The notes beneath the pieces were generated by a model, which did no database searches, had not been told where the DNA came from, and saw only the letters and a list, made by a program, of their open reading frames with translations. Below are positions 7,889 to 16,309 of a DNA stretch of 64,000 nucleotides, piece by piece. Positions within the stretch are counted from its first letter, which is position 1. Each line of letters begins with the position of its first letter. The DNA lies in NCBI RefSeq assembly GCF_902459775.1, contig NZ_CABPSQ010000009.1, positions 1 to 64,000 on the forward strand, given 5' to 3'. The stretch comes from Pandoraea captiosa. Its GTDB lineage: Bacteria > Pseudomonadota > Gammaproteobacteria > Burkholderiales > Burkholderiaceae. The translations under genes were made by a program, and so were the position numbers.

Positions 7889-8443
7889 ATGTCCGCCCCA
7901 CGCCACACCGACGACGCCAGTCGAACGCCCCAGCCCGCTCAACCCCGCCAAGCCGGTCAAGCCGGTCAAGCCGGTCAACTCCCGGTGCTGAACTATCTGA
8001 AGCGTCAGCTCGACGGCACCTTGCGCGGCGACGAAACGATTCACATGCGTTATCCGACGGCGATCTCGCAGTTCCTCGGTTTTCACATCATGGAGGTTGG
8101 CGAAGCCCTGGCGGTCGTCGAGCTGTGCACGCACACCGACATCCACGGCAACCAACAAGGCACCGTGCACGGCGGCCTGCTTTGCGAGCTCGCCGATGCG
8201 GCCATCGGGACCGCGCATTCGACCTTGATGGCTGACGGAGAGACGTTCACGACCATCGATCTGAAGGCGACGTTCCTGCGCCCAGTGTGGGAAGCCCGAC
8301 TGCTCGCGCACGCGTGGGCCACACATCGCGGCCGCACCGTCTCGCACTATCAATGCGACATCAAGCGAGAAGACGGCAAGGTCGTCGCCCGGGTGGACAG
8401 CGCGGTCATGACCTTGCGCGGCGATAGCGCCAGGGGCAGATAG
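7889..8443 (+). CDS. PaaI-family hotdog-fold thioesterase
   Basis: 184-residue protein with a single hotdog domain. The catalytic signature HGNQQGTVHGGLLCELADAA (about residues 88-107) contains the HGG turn and the downstream Asp typical of PaaI/YdiI thioesterases, which hydrolyse acyl- or aryl-CoA. The N-terminal 45 residues are Pro/Gln/Ala-rich and include three Gln-Ala-Gly units from a DNA tandem repeat; this tail is probably disordered. The ATG at 7889 is preferred over 7841, which would fall beside the inverted repeat. Likely controlled by the divergent MocR protein. Confidence 0.85.
   Translation: MSAPRHTDDASRTPQPAQPRQAGQAGQAGQLPVLNYLKRQLDGTLRGDETIHMRYPTAISQFLGFHIMEVGEALAVVELCTHTDIHGNQQGTVHGGLLCELADAAIGTAHSTLMADGETFTTIDLKATFLRPVWEARLLAHAWATHRGRTVSHYQCDIKREDGKVVARVDSAVMTLRGDSARGR
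7949..7975. repeat. 3 x 9-bp coding tandem repeat (CAAGCCGGT)
   Basis: Exact copies inside the thioesterase N-terminal tail encode repeated Gln-Ala-Gly. The 9-bp period keeps the frame, so copy changes would only alter linker length. Confidence 0.85.
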
Positions 8444-8495
8444 TGCAGATACTCATGCTCAAGACCCGCCGACCTCCCGGTCGACGGATCACGCG

Positions 8496-8903
8496 TCAAA
8501 TCCCACCCAACAAATCGTGCGAATCGAGAATCGCGTAAGCAATCTCGGGGCGGGCATCGAGGCAGCGCCGAATGGCGGCGGGAATGGCGGAGCGGGTCTT
8601 GCGGCAGAGGCCGGGTTGCGCATCCAGCTGAATGATGATGCCGCGAACCGTTTTGACTTCGTTCGGGCCCGGCGCAATGCGCAACTGAATGCCGAGTTGC
8701 GCGTGCATCAAACCGATGATGCGGTTCAGTTCGGGGAAACTGGAAATCGCTTCGATGCGCGCAATCAGCCGCTTCTCCTCGGTTTGCGTGAGCATCAGGA
8801 TGCGCCGGTCGCCATGCGGATCTTGCATGAGACGCTCCCGCTCGCAGGTGCAGGCACCGGGCGGACATTCCGTGCGAATGACAATCTGGATCTCGGCGGC
8901 CAT
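8496..8903 (-). CDS. conserved-looking hypothetical protein
   Basis: 135 residues; I do not recognise the family. It starts with a beta strand (AEIQIVIRTEC) and a compact cysteine cluster (CPPGACTC, about residues 13-20). An amphipathic helical stretch (EEKRLIARIEAISSFPELNRIIGLM) and a second strand-rich half (GIQLRIAPGPNEVKTVRGIIIQL) follow. There is no signal peptide or membrane segment. The Cys cluster could bind metal, though only four Cys in total are visible. Codon use matches neighbours and the arrangement is convergent with the thioesterase gene, so it is probably a real gene. Confidence 0.65.
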   Translation of the reverse strand: MAAEIQIVIRTECPPGACTCERERLMQDPHGDRRILMLTQTEEKRLIARIEAISSFPELNRIIGLMHAQLGIQLRIAPGPNEVKTVRGIIIQLDAQPGLCRKTRSAIPAAIRRCLDARPEIAYAILDSHDLLGGI

Positions 8904-9028
8904 GACGAGAACAATACCGGGTTGAGCGTTCAGGAAGTTCAGGAAGTTTCGGGAACGGGCAGTCGCCCATTATCAACGCAACCAGTATCGCCGGTGTAGG
9001 CCCCCCGATCCATTAGGCTTTCAACCAA

Positions 9029-9083
9029 CCTGAAGCGGACCTGAAGCGGACCTGATGCGGACCTGATGCAGACCGGATGCCGA
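9029..9083. repeat. 5 x 11-bp imperfect tandem repeat upstream of yjdM
   Basis: Units CCTGAAGCGGA (two exact copies), CCTGATGCGGA, CCTGATGCAGA and CCGGATGCCGA run head to tail. The gradual divergence suggests an ageing array. It ends about 120 bp before the yjdM start, so copy number could affect promoter geometry. Confidence 0.85.
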
Positions 9084-9200
9084 GGCGATGCCGCCCCCAA
9101 TGCCCGCATCGGCGTTACGCCGACGCGAACACCCCCACTGCTTCAAGGGTTATACTCTCGCGCTCTTAACGCCATCGCATCACTTCAGGGGAAATTCCAG

Positions 9201-9542
9201 ATGAGCACACTGCCTCCTTGCCCGAAATGCCACTCCGAATTCACGTACGAAGACGGAGGCATGTGCATTTGCCCGGAATGCGGCAATGAATGGTCGACAC
9301 AGGCCGAAGCGGCGAGCGAGCCGACCGAGCGCGTCTATCGCGACGCCACCGGCGCGATCCTGCAAAACGGCGACACCGTCACCGTCATCAAGGATCTGAA
9401 GCTCAAGGGCGGCGGCGGCACGATCAAGATGGGCACCAAGGTGAAGAACATCCGTCTGGTGGACAGCGATCACGACATCGATTGCAAAATCGACGGCTTC
9501 GGCGCCATGAGCCTGAAAACGGAGTTCGTCCGGAAGGTGTAA
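9201..9542 (+). CDS. yjdM: YjdM/PhnA zinc-ribbon protein
   Basis: 113-residue cytoplasmic protein. An N-terminal zinc ribbon (CPKC near residues 7-10, CICPEC near 23-28) is followed by the SH3-like PhnA domain with [24 protein letters not shown] and [13 protein letters not shown]. The length equals E. coli YjdM, formerly called PhnA; the alkylphosphonate name is historical and its biochemical role is unclear. The ATG at 9201 is chosen because AGGGGA lies eight bases upstream and the zinc ribbon starts at once. Monocistronic. Confidence 0.92.
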   Translation: MSTLPPCPKCHSEFTYEDGGMCICPECGNEWSTQAEAASEPTERVYRDATGAILQNGDTVTVIKDLKLKGGGGTIKMGTKVKNIRLVDSDHDIDCKIDGFGAMSLKTEFVRKV

Positions 9543-9570
9543 CCGGAACGCCCGCCGCCTCGTAGTCCCA

Positions 9571-9602
9571 TACTCTGGTACTCCGGTACTTCGGTACTCC
9601 GG
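9571..9602. repeat. 4 x 8-bp tandem repeat (TACTCCGG type)
   Basis: TACTCTGG, TACTCCGG, TACTTCGG and TACTCCGG sit between the convergent yjdM and GFA genes. Imperfect copies. Confidence 0.8.
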
Positions 9603-9614
9603 CGGGCGCCAGCG

Positions 9615-10013
9615 TCAGGCGGACTGCGGCAAGTGATCCTCGATCGTGTACCACGACGCTTTTGACGCCACGTGAAGATGCGTCTGACCGGGCGCGGTGA
9701 ACGGTGTGTCGATGGTCCCGAGCGCCACGGAAATCCATTCGGCCAATTCGTCAGTCTTGCCGGCGTAAAACAACGAAGCGCCGCAATTCGCGCAAAACGC
9801 ACGCGTCGCGAGCGCCGAGGATTCGTACGACTTCACGCTGTCGCTACCCGACACAATGTGCAGGTCCCGACGCCTCGTGCGACCGTAGCTCGCAAACGCT
9901 GCGCCGTGCCCCTTGCGGCACTGGCTACAATGACAATGGCTGAATTTCACCATTGGCCCGCGAATCTCGAATCTGACCGAACCGCACAAACAGCTCCCCT
10001 GAAGCACAGACAT
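9615..10013 (-). CDS. GFA-family (glutathione-dependent formaldehyde-activating-like) protein
   Basis: 132 residues with the full set of zinc ligands of the Mss4-like GFA fold: GSCLCGSVRF (residues 6-15), SHCHCSQCRKGHG (about 25-37) and FCANCGASLF (about 73-82). Gfa from Paracoccus was proposed to help S-hydroxymethylglutathione formation, but most family members have no assigned substrate. The start at MSVLQGSCLCG fits the family, which begins only a few residues before the first Cys pair. Convergent with yjdM. Confidence 0.88.
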   Translation of the reverse strand: MSVLQGSCLCGSVRFEIRGPMVKFSHCHCSQCRKGHGAAFASYGRTRRRDLHIVSGSDSVKSYESSALATRAFCANCGASLFYAGKTDELAEWISVALGTIDTPFTAPGQTHLHVASKASWYTIEDHLPQSA

Positions 10014-10052
10014 CGGCGCCTCCCACGGATCGAAAGCCTCATTAGAACATCG

Positions 10053-10082
10053 TGCCGGTGCCGGTGCCGGTGCCGGCGCCGG
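10053..10082. repeat. 5 x 6-bp tandem repeat (TGCCGG)
   Basis: Four exact TGCCGG units and one CGCCGG lie upstream of the GFA gene start. The rest of the 10014-10319 gap holds a small palindrome (GTCTCAC-ATGCA-GTGAGAC, 10189-10207) and a terminator; no gene is supported there. Confidence 0.75.
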
Positions 10083-10230
10083 GCCAGTTTTCGGTCCTCC
10101 GGGGCATGAGCGCCGGGATTCCCCTCACTTTGCACAAGAAAGGCTTTCCGTTTCTCGTGTATATCGAATCCCTTCGGCTCCCTACACTGTCTCACATGCA
10201 GTGAGACGGGAGGAGACGCCCGCCAGCAAG

Positions 10231-10262
10231 AAAAAACCGGCGCACAGGAGTGCGCCGGTTTC
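10231..10262 (-). terminator. factor-independent terminator, best oriented leftward
   Basis: A 10-bp perfect stem (AACCGGCGCA, 10235-10244, with its complement at 10251-10260) has a 6-nt loop. Read leftward it is followed by a T-rich run (complement of 10231-10236, then TCTTGC). It most likely ends the nas transcript arriving from nasS, about 400 nt upstream. Rightward the tail is weak. Confidence 0.75.
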
Positions 10263-10319
10263 CGTTCAGACCCCGAACCGTCTCCAGCAGGTGCGTCCTC
10301 GCAAACGCCCTAACCACAC

Positions 10320-10589
10320 ATGACGGCCATGAAAAAGAAGATTGCTTTAGCGGCGTTTCTCGCAGTGCCCGGATCCTTCGCGATCCTCGCGCTCGCCTGT
10401 CTGCACCCTGTCCTGCGTCGCGAACTGGCCCGCGCCGCGGGGCTCGAACCCGTCTTTGCCAACGTATCGCGACAGGTCGTGCTGCTCGCGCTCGTCTACC
10501 ACCTCAACATGCACCATCGCCACCGCGAACGCGCCCTGAACGCCTGTCTGGCACGCGGCGGCGCCGATTGCGACGCCTTCGCTCAGTAA
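10320..10589 (+). CDS. small hypothetical membrane or exported protein
   Basis: 89 residues; not recognised. A basic N-terminus and a hydrophobic segment (KKKIALAAFLAVPGSFAILALACLH, about residues 5-29) could be a signal anchor or signal peptide. The rest is polar with a His/Arg-rich stretch (YHLNMHHRHRERA) and two Cys near the end. No Shine-Dalgarno is obvious for either ATG (10320, 10329). It lies opposite the predicted nas 3' untranslated region. A real small gene is plausible, not certain. Confidence 0.45.
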   Translation: MTAMKKKIALAAFLAVPGSFAILALACLHPVLRRELARAAGLEPVFANVSRQVVLLALVYHLNMHHRHRERALNACLARGGADCDAFAQ

Positions 10590-10668
10590 TTCCCAGCGAC
10601 GATTCGTCGCACCCGCGCCCGCAGACCGACTACGCCCGCACTGCGGCCCGTTCAGGCCCCGGAATGGT

Positions 10669-11859
10669 TCACCGTGCCCGGATGGGAAATCCATCGATAT
10701 AAGCGCGCAAGTCTTTCGCACTCGTCGCATCCCAGACGCGCGCGTCGCATAACGTTTCGCTCGCGGGCGACGACACCACGGGTACGCCCTCTGCGCGTGC
10801 CGCCACCTCGAATAACGCCGTCTGACTCACTGCTGCCGCCGTCTGCGCCGCGTGCGCGAGCGCCTCGTCGTCGATCATCCCCCAACGTCGATACTGCGAG
10901 ACGAACCACATGCCGTCGGTCGGATGCGGGTAATTCACCACGCCTTCATCGAAGAAACTCACGGGCAACAACGCGTGCCGCCCCGCCAGACGGCCAAAGT
11001 CCCCCAGCAACCGCGCCGCAATGAGATCGCGCGGCGCACCGACCCAGGCCGGTTCGGCCAGCCAGCCCGCAGCCTCCGCGCGGTGCCCCGGCATGTCCAG
11101 CCAGCGGCACGCGCTGAGCAGCGTACGCACGAGCGCCAGGGCCGTTTTCGGATAACGCGTGACGAAATCGCGTCGGCTGGCCAGCACCTTTTCGGGATGA
11201 TCCGGCCAGATGTCGCTCGATACTGCAACCGTACGTCCCAGCCCGCGCGCCTGCGCGACCGCATGCCACGGCTCGCCGCAGCAAAAGCCGTCCAGCCCTC
11301 CCTCCTCCATCGCCGCGACCATGTGCGCGGGCGGAATGACAATGCTGTCGATGTCCGTGAGCGGATCGATGCCCTGCGCCGCAAACCAGTAGTTGAGGAA
11401 CATGGCATGCGTGCCCGTCGGGAACGTCTGCGCGAAAACCGGCTTGCGACCAAGCGACGCCAGCGCGGCACGCAGTTCGCCGGTATCGGCCATCGCGTCG
11501 GCCAGCGCGGGTGTCACCGTCACCGCCTGCCCGTTGCGATTGAGCACCATGAGCACCGCCATGTCCTCGCGCGGGCCGCCAATACCCAGTTGCACCCCGT
11601 ACACCAGACCGTAGAGCGAATGCGCGGCATCCAGCTCGCCAGTGAGCAACTTGTCGCGAATCGCCGCCCACGACGACTCCCGGCTCAGTTCCAGCGTCAG
11701 CCCATGTTCATGGCCCAGTTCGAGACGCTTCGCCACGACCAGCGGCGCCGCATCCGAGAGCGCGATGAAGCCCACGCGCAAATGACGCTTCTCCGGAACA
11801 TCGTCCGAAATACGATCCGGTGACGGCGCGCCGGAAGCCAACCATGATGACGTCGACAT
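10669..11859 (-). CDS. nasS: NasS, NrtA-like nitrate/nitrite sensor
   Basis: 396-residue periplasmic-binding-protein-like polypeptide of the NrtA/CmpA family. It lacks a signal peptide: the N-terminus is MSTSSWLASGAPSPDRISDD, followed at once by the first strand HLRVGFIALSDAAPLVVA. A cytoplasmic NrtA homologue directly downstream of nasT (9-bp gap) is the known NasS arrangement: NasS holds the antiterminator NasT until nitrate or nitrite binds. No ABC permease or ATPase genes follow, which argues against a transport role. It is the last gene of the nirB-nasS unit. Confidence 0.88.
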   Translation of the reverse strand: MSTSSWLASGAPSPDRISDDVPEKRHLRVGFIALSDAAPLVVAKRLELGHEHGLTLELSRESSWAAIRDKLLTGELDAAHSLYGLVYGVQLGIGGPREDMAVLMVLNRNGQAVTVTPALADAMADTGELRAALASLGRKPVFAQTFPTGTHAMFLNYWFAAQGIDPLTDIDSIVIPPAHMVAAMEEGGLDGFCCGEPWHAVAQARGLGRTVAVSSDIWPDHPEKVLASRRDFVTRYPKTALALVRTLLSACRWLDMPGHRAEAAGWLAEPAWVGAPRDLIAARLLGDFGRLAGRHALLPVSFFDEGVVNYPHPTDGMWFVSQYRRWGMIDDEALAHAAQTAAAVSQTALFEVAARAEGVPVVSSPASETLCDARVWDATSAKDLRAYIDGFPIRAR

Positions 11860-11868
11860 GAACGGTGT

Positions 11869-12444
11869 CTATCCCAGTAATTCAGCAATCGAGACAAGCT
11901 GGCGCGCGATCTCGACGAGTTTCTCGCCCTGATCCATCGCTCGCTTGCGCAGAAGGGCGTACGCCTCCTGCTCGGAAATCTTGCGCCGATCCATGAGCAG
12001 GCGCTTCGCCCGGTCGATCAGCTTGCGGTCGGCCAGTTCGGTCTCGGCCTTCGCCAGCCTGGCCCGCAGTTTCTCTTCGTGTGCGAAGCGCGCGAGCGCC
12101 ACTTCGAGAATCGGCGCGAGCCGGTCGGCCGCCAATCCCTCCACGGAGTACGCCGTCACGCCGGCATCGACGGCGGCGCGTATGAGCGACTGGTTGCCGT
12201 CGGCCGAGAACATGAGCACCGGTCGCGGCGCCGCCGCGTTCATCACCGCCAGTTGTTCGAGCGTGTCGCGCGACGGCGATTCGGTGTCGATGATGACCAG
12301 GTCGGGACGCTCGTTTTCCACGACGCGCGGCAACGCCTGCGGCTTGGCCACCTCGGCGAGCATCTCGCAGCCCAGACGCGCGAGCGCCGCCCGCAGTTCA
12401 CCGATGGGCTTGTCGGTGTCCGTGACGAGCAGCACGCGCAGCAT
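11869..12444 (-). CDS. nasT: NasT, ANTAR-domain antitermination regulator
   Basis: 191 residues. An N-terminal receiver-like domain (MLRVLLVTDTDKP, with DLVIIDTES near residues 45-53) joins through a coiled coil to a C-terminal ANTAR domain (LIDRAKRLLMDRRKISEQEAYALLRKRAMDQGEKLVEIARQLV). ANTAR proteins bind paired hexaloop hairpins and prevent termination. A matching pair lies upstream of nirB. The ATG at 12444 is chosen because the receiver fold begins there; the upstream frame is proline-rich. It is followed by nasS, its expected inhibitor. Confidence 0.92.
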   Translation of the reverse strand: MLRVLLVTDTDKPIGELRAALARLGCEMLAEVAKPQALPRVVENERPDLVIIDTESPSRDTLEQLAVMNAAAPRPVLMFSADGNQSLIRAAVDAGVTAYSVEGLAADRLAPILEVALARFAHEEKLRARLAKAETELADRKLIDRAKRLLMDRRKISEQEAYALLRKRAMDQGEKLVEIARQLVSIAELLG

Positions 12445-12556
12445 GCCCTGCGCCCCCGGCGCATGTGCAGCGGGCGAGGTCTTGCGGGAAGGGTCGGCCG
12501 GCGGATCGATGTCCCCGGCATCCGGTGTTTTTGGCAAAGTGTCGAAGTCTTGTAAG

Positions 12557-12573
12557 GGCCGACACCGTCGGCC
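12557..12573 (-). promoter_or_regulatory. hairpin between cobA and nasT
   Basis: A perfect 7-bp inverted repeat (GGCCGAC-N3-GTCGGCC) lies about 110 nt upstream of nasT in the 288-bp cobA-nasT gap. No U-run follows, so it is not a standard terminator; it may be a processing or stabilising hairpin, or part of a separate nasTS promoter region. Its loop is not of the ANTAR hexaloop type. Confidence 0.4.
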
Positions 12574-12732
12574 AGTCAATGAAAATCCCTGCTTGAGACG
12601 CTTGTCAGGCCATCGTCGGCGAGACCGCTCCCCGGCGACAACGTCGCTCCAACCAACATGTTCGACGGGTGCCAATGCGCCATTTCAGCGATTCCAACGA
12701 TTCCAGCGCACGGGCACTGACGATACAACGCT

Positions 12733-13509
12733 TCATGCCGCCCTGGCGATGACGCTGTCGCCCGGCACTTCCGGCGCATCTCCGCTCGGCGCGCACACTG
12801 CCGCCTCACCGACCGCGCCGCCCACGAGCAGAATGGCGGGACTGGCGAAGCCTGCAGCGCGAACGTCCGCAGCGAGCCGTCCGAGCGACGTCACCATCCG
12901 GCGCTCCTGCGAGGTGCCCGCCCACTGCACCGCCCCGGCCGGTGTGTCGGCATCGAGATGCGCCAGCAATGTCGCGCTCAGTGCCTCGACCCGGTGCAGC
13001 CCCATGTAGATCGCCAGCGTGGTGCCCGTCGCCGCGAGCGCCGCCCAGTTCGGTGCACTGCCGTCCTGCCGGTGCGCGGTGACGAAGGTCACGCCCGCGC
13101 AATGATCGCGATGCGTGAGCGACATGCCCAGGCCGGCGGCCGCCGCGAACGCGGCGGACACACCGTTGACGATCTCCACCGGCACGCCCGCCCGCCGCAG
13201 CGCCGCCATCTCCTCGCCTGCCCGGCCGAACATCAACGCGTCGCCGCCCTTGACCCGCACTACATGCGCGCCACGCTTCGCAAAGCGACACATCATCCGC
13301 TCGATGAACGCCTGCGGCGTGGAGCGACAGCCGCCGCGCTTGCCCACGGCAATCACGCGCGCCTGCGGCGCGAGCGTGGCGATCTCGGGATTCGCCAGAT
13401 CGTCCACGAGCAACACATCGGCCTGCCCGAGCACGCGCGCCGCGCGCAGCGTGAGCAGATCGAGTGCGCCGGGACCGGCGCTGAGCAACGTGACTTTCCC
13501 CTGCTTCAT
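12733..13509 (-). CDS. cobA: uroporphyrinogen-III C-methyltransferase (CobA/SUMT)
   Basis: 258-residue tetrapyrrole methylase making precorrin-2 from uroporphyrinogen III with two SAM. Seen: the glycine-rich start (KVTLLSAGPGALDLLTLRAARVL), VRVKGGDALMFGRAGEE, VEIVNGVSAAFAAAAGLGMSLTHRD and the C-terminal GGAVGEA. There is no CysG-like dehydrogenase/ferrochelatase part. The start at 13509 is supported by AGGGAGA six to seven bases upstream. Placed after nasA, it probably supplies siroheme precursor for NirB, but precorrin-2 also feeds the cob genes at 50-64 kb. 35 bp separate it from nasA. Confidence 0.92.
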   Translation of the reverse strand: MKQGKVTLLSAGPGALDLLTLRAARVLGQADVLLVDDLANPEIATLAPQARVIAVGKRGGCRSTPQAFIERMMCRFAKRGAHVVRVKGGDALMFGRAGEEMAALRRAGVPVEIVNGVSAAFAAAAGLGMSLTHRDHCAGVTFVTAHRQDGSAPNWAALAATGTTLAIYMGLHRVEALSATLLAHLDADTPAGAVQWAGTSQERRMVTSLGRLAADVRAAGFASPAILLVGGAVGEAAVCAPSGDAPEVPGDSVIARAA

Positions 13510-13544
13510 GATCGTTCTCCCTTGAATCTTCAGTGCTGTCGGCG

Positions 13545-16271
13545 TCACGCCGCGCTCGCCGCCGTCGACATAGAAGCCGAGGCGCAAGCAGAAGCCGACG
13601 CCGCGCACATGCGCCGCAACTCCGGCAGGCATGAGCCGCAGACCGTGCCGCAACCGAGCGTTGCCTTGAGCTGGCCGACGTCGGCACCCGCCGCGATGGC
13701 CGCGTCAATGCTCGACGCCGTCACCGACCTGCACTGACATACGGTGCGATCGCGCGGAGCGGTCGGCCCGCCGTCGGCCGCAAATACGGCGTGACGTGCC
13801 CGCGTCCACGGCGAGGCCTCGCGCACACGGGCGAGCAGCGACGACGATGCCGTCACATCCGCTTCGCTGCCCGCGACCAGCACGCCGTCGATCAGCGTCT
13901 CGCGCCACGCCACACGCTTGGTCATCGCACGACGCGCATCGCGATATTCCAGCAACGACGCGTCGCGCGGCAGCGCCAGCGCCGTATGCAGGCGCTCCAG
14001 CCATTCCGTATCCGGCTGGTCGTCGGCAGCCGTCACCACCAGACGGTCGTCGCCTTCCAGACGCACCGCCGCAAACCGTCGTTCGGCCAGCAGCGGTTGT
14101 ACCGCCGCGTGTAACCGGAGCGCATCGCCGCGCCTCACCGCCGCCACGCGCCAGGGCAAGGTCAGCGGGTCGACGCGCACGGCCGCGTGCTTGAGTTCCG
14201 GCTGCTTCGAATACGGGTCGACGACGCCCGTCGTGGTGTCGTTCACGCCACCGCCGCCGAGGAACTGGCCGCTCCAGTGCATCGGGACGAACACCGTGCC
14301 CGACGCCACGTCATCGCTCACGGCAAGCATGAGCACACGTTCGCCGCGACGGCTCGACAACCGCACGAGGTCGCCTGCGCGCAGACCACGACGCGCGGCG
14401 TCGCCCGGATGCATCGTCAGCGAAGGGTCCGGCGCATGCTCGAACGACTGCCCGACGCGCCCCGTGCGACTCATGCCATGCCACTGATCGCGCAAACGCC
14501 CGGTAAGCAGACGCAACGGATGCCGCGCGTTGATCGGCTCGGCAACCGGCTGGTAATCGAACGCATGAAACCTGGCTCGGCCGTCGGGCGTCGCAAAAAT
14601 GCCATCTTCATAGCGACGCGACGCACCCTGTGCCGCCCCCGCCGGGAAGGGCCACTGCTGCGGTCCGCGCGCTTCCAGCAAGGCGTAATCGATGCCGCCG
14701 ATATCGAGGTCGCGACCGACGGTCAGCGCACGATGCTCGTCGAATATCGCCTCGACGGACGAAAACGCGAACGGCTCGGGCGACACGCCGAGCTTCGGCG
14801 CGAGTCGCCGCGCCGCTTCGCTCGCAATCCACCAGTCCGCACGGGCCGCCCCCGGCGCGGCCACCGCCGCGCGCACGCGGGAGATCCGGCGCTCCGAATT
14901 CGTGACCGTGCCCGTCTTCTCCCCCCAACTGGCCGCAGGCAGCAATACGTCGGCATACGGCACGGTGTCCGTCTGATGAAACGCTTCCTGAACGACGACG
15001 AACTCGGCATTGGCCAGCGCCTCACGCACCCGCGCGCTGTCGGGCATCGAATGCACCGGGTTCGTACAGGCGATCCAGATCGCCTTGACGCGCCCCGCCC
15101 GCACGGCGTCGAACATCTCCACGGCCGGCAGCCCCGGCCTGTCCGAGAGCCCTGTCACGCCCCAGATCTGCTCGACTTCCGCGCGATGCGCCGCGTTGCC
15201 GATCTCGCGATGGGCGGCGAGCATCGTGGCGAGTCCGCCGACTTCGCGTCCCCCCATGGCGTTGGGCTGGCCGGTCAACGAAAACGGCCCGGCACCGGCG
15301 CGACCGATCTGCCCCGTCGCCAGATGCAGATGGATGAGCGCCAGATTCTTTTGCGTGCCATGGCTCGACTGATTCAGTCCCATGCAATAAAGAGACAACG
15401 CCGCCGGGCTCTCCCCGAACCAGTCGGCGGCCTGACGCAGCGCCGACTCCTCGATGCCGCAGATGTCCGCAACGAATTGCGGCGCATAGGCGCGCAAGGT
15501 CTGCTTGAGCGCGTCGAAGCCCTCGGTGTGTGCATCGATGTACCGACGGTCGATGCGTCCCTCCCAGATGAGGTGATGCAACATGCCATGAAACAGCGCG
15601 ACGTCGGTGCCGGGTACGATTGGCAGATGCAGATCGGCCATCGCCGCCGTATCGGTGCGGCGCGGGTCGACGACGATCCACCGGATCGACGGGTCGGCAG
15701 CCTTCGCCGCCTCGAGACGACGAAACAGCACCGGATGCGCATACGCCATATTGCTGCCCGCAAAGATCACGGTGCGCGCGGCGTCGAGGTCGTCGTAGCA
15801 TGCGGGCGGACCGTCGGCACCGAGCGCCATCTTGTACGCACTCACGGCGCTCGACATGCACAGGCGCGAGTTCGTATCGATGTTGTTGGTGCGCACGAGC
15901 CCTTTGGCCAGTTTGTTGAAGACGTAGTAGTCCTCGGTCAGCAACTGCCCCGAGACGTAGAACGCGACGGCGTCCGGTCCGTGACGGTGAATGACATCGG
16001 CAAAACGCGACGCCACCGCTTCGAGCGCGGCGTCCCATGTCACGGGCGCACGTCCGGCGTCCCGCGACGCGCGCATTTCGGGCATCAGCACACGTCCGGC
16101 GAGCGACTGCGTGGTCAGCGGCAGCGTCATTCCCTTGCTGCACAGTCGCCCGTGGTTCGCCGGATGCGCCGGGTCGCCCCGCACGCCGACGATGCGCTCG
16201 CCGTCGCTCTCGACGAGCATGCCGCAACCGACGCCGCAGTAGCAGCAGGTGGTTGACGTGATGGTGGTCAT
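13545..16271 (-). CDS. nasA: assimilatory nitrate reductase catalytic subunit NasA
   Basis: 908-residue cytoplasmic molybdopterin oxidoreductase reducing nitrate to nitrite. The N-terminal [4Fe-4S] ligands are C9-x2-C12-x3-C16 and about C44 (GRLCSKG). The likely Mo ligand is the Cys in SRLCMSSAV (about residue 138). A C-terminal molybdopterin-dinucleotide-binding domain (RLLTGRLRDQWHGMSRTGR) precedes a BFD-like [2Fe-2S] domain with CQC and CGTVCGSC. That appended domain marks NasA over NapA, and there is no Tat signal. GGAG six bases upstream supports the start. The window holds no nitrate permease gene. Confidence 0.95.
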   Translation of the reverse strand: MTTITSTTCCYCGVGCGMLVESDGERIVGVRGDPAHPANHGRLCSKGMTLPLTTQSLAGRVLMPEMRASRDAGRAPVTWDAALEAVASRFADVIHRHGPDAVAFYVSGQLLTEDYYVFNKLAKGLVRTNNIDTNSRLCMSSAVSAYKMALGADGPPACYDDLDAARTVIFAGSNMAYAHPVLFRRLEAAKAADPSIRWIVVDPRRTDTAAMADLHLPIVPGTDVALFHGMLHHLIWEGRIDRRYIDAHTEGFDALKQTLRAYAPQFVADICGIEESALRQAADWFGESPAALSLYCMGLNQSSHGTQKNLALIHLHLATGQIGRAGAGPFSLTGQPNAMGGREVGGLATMLAAHREIGNAAHRAEVEQIWGVTGLSDRPGLPAVEMFDAVRAGRVKAIWIACTNPVHSMPDSARVREALANAEFVVVQEAFHQTDTVPYADVLLPAASWGEKTGTVTNSERRISRVRAAVAAPGAARADWWIASEAARRLAPKLGVSPEPFAFSSVEAIFDEHRALTVGRDLDIGGIDYALLEARGPQQWPFPAGAAQGASRRYEDGIFATPDGRARFHAFDYQPVAEPINARHPLRLLTGRLRDQWHGMSRTGRVGQSFEHAPDPSLTMHPGDAARRGLRAGDLVRLSSRRGERVLMLAVSDDVASGTVFVPMHWSGQFLGGGGVNDTTTGVVDPYSKQPELKHAAVRVDPLTLPWRVAAVRRGDALRLHAAVQPLLAERRFAAVRLEGDDRLVVTAADDQPDTEWLERLHTALALPRDASLLEYRDARRAMTKRVAWRETLIDGVLVAGSEADVTASSSLLARVREASPWTRARHAVFAADGGPTAPRDRTVCQCRSVTASSIDAAIAAGADVGQLKATLGCGTVCGSCLPELRRMCAASASACASASMSTAASAA

Positions 16272-16309
16272 AACGGACTCCGGCCCCGGGGTTTATCGAG
16301 AAACGTGCG

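Noticed and set aside
10669-11859. Nitrate ABC transporter binding protein (NrtA)
   Set aside because: No signal peptide, no permease or ATPase genes, and position directly after nasT favour the cytoplasmic sensor NasS.
14187-16256. A 689-codon open frame opposite nasA
   Set aside because: Arg/His-rich with no recognisable fold and wholly antisense to a well-supported nitrate reductase.
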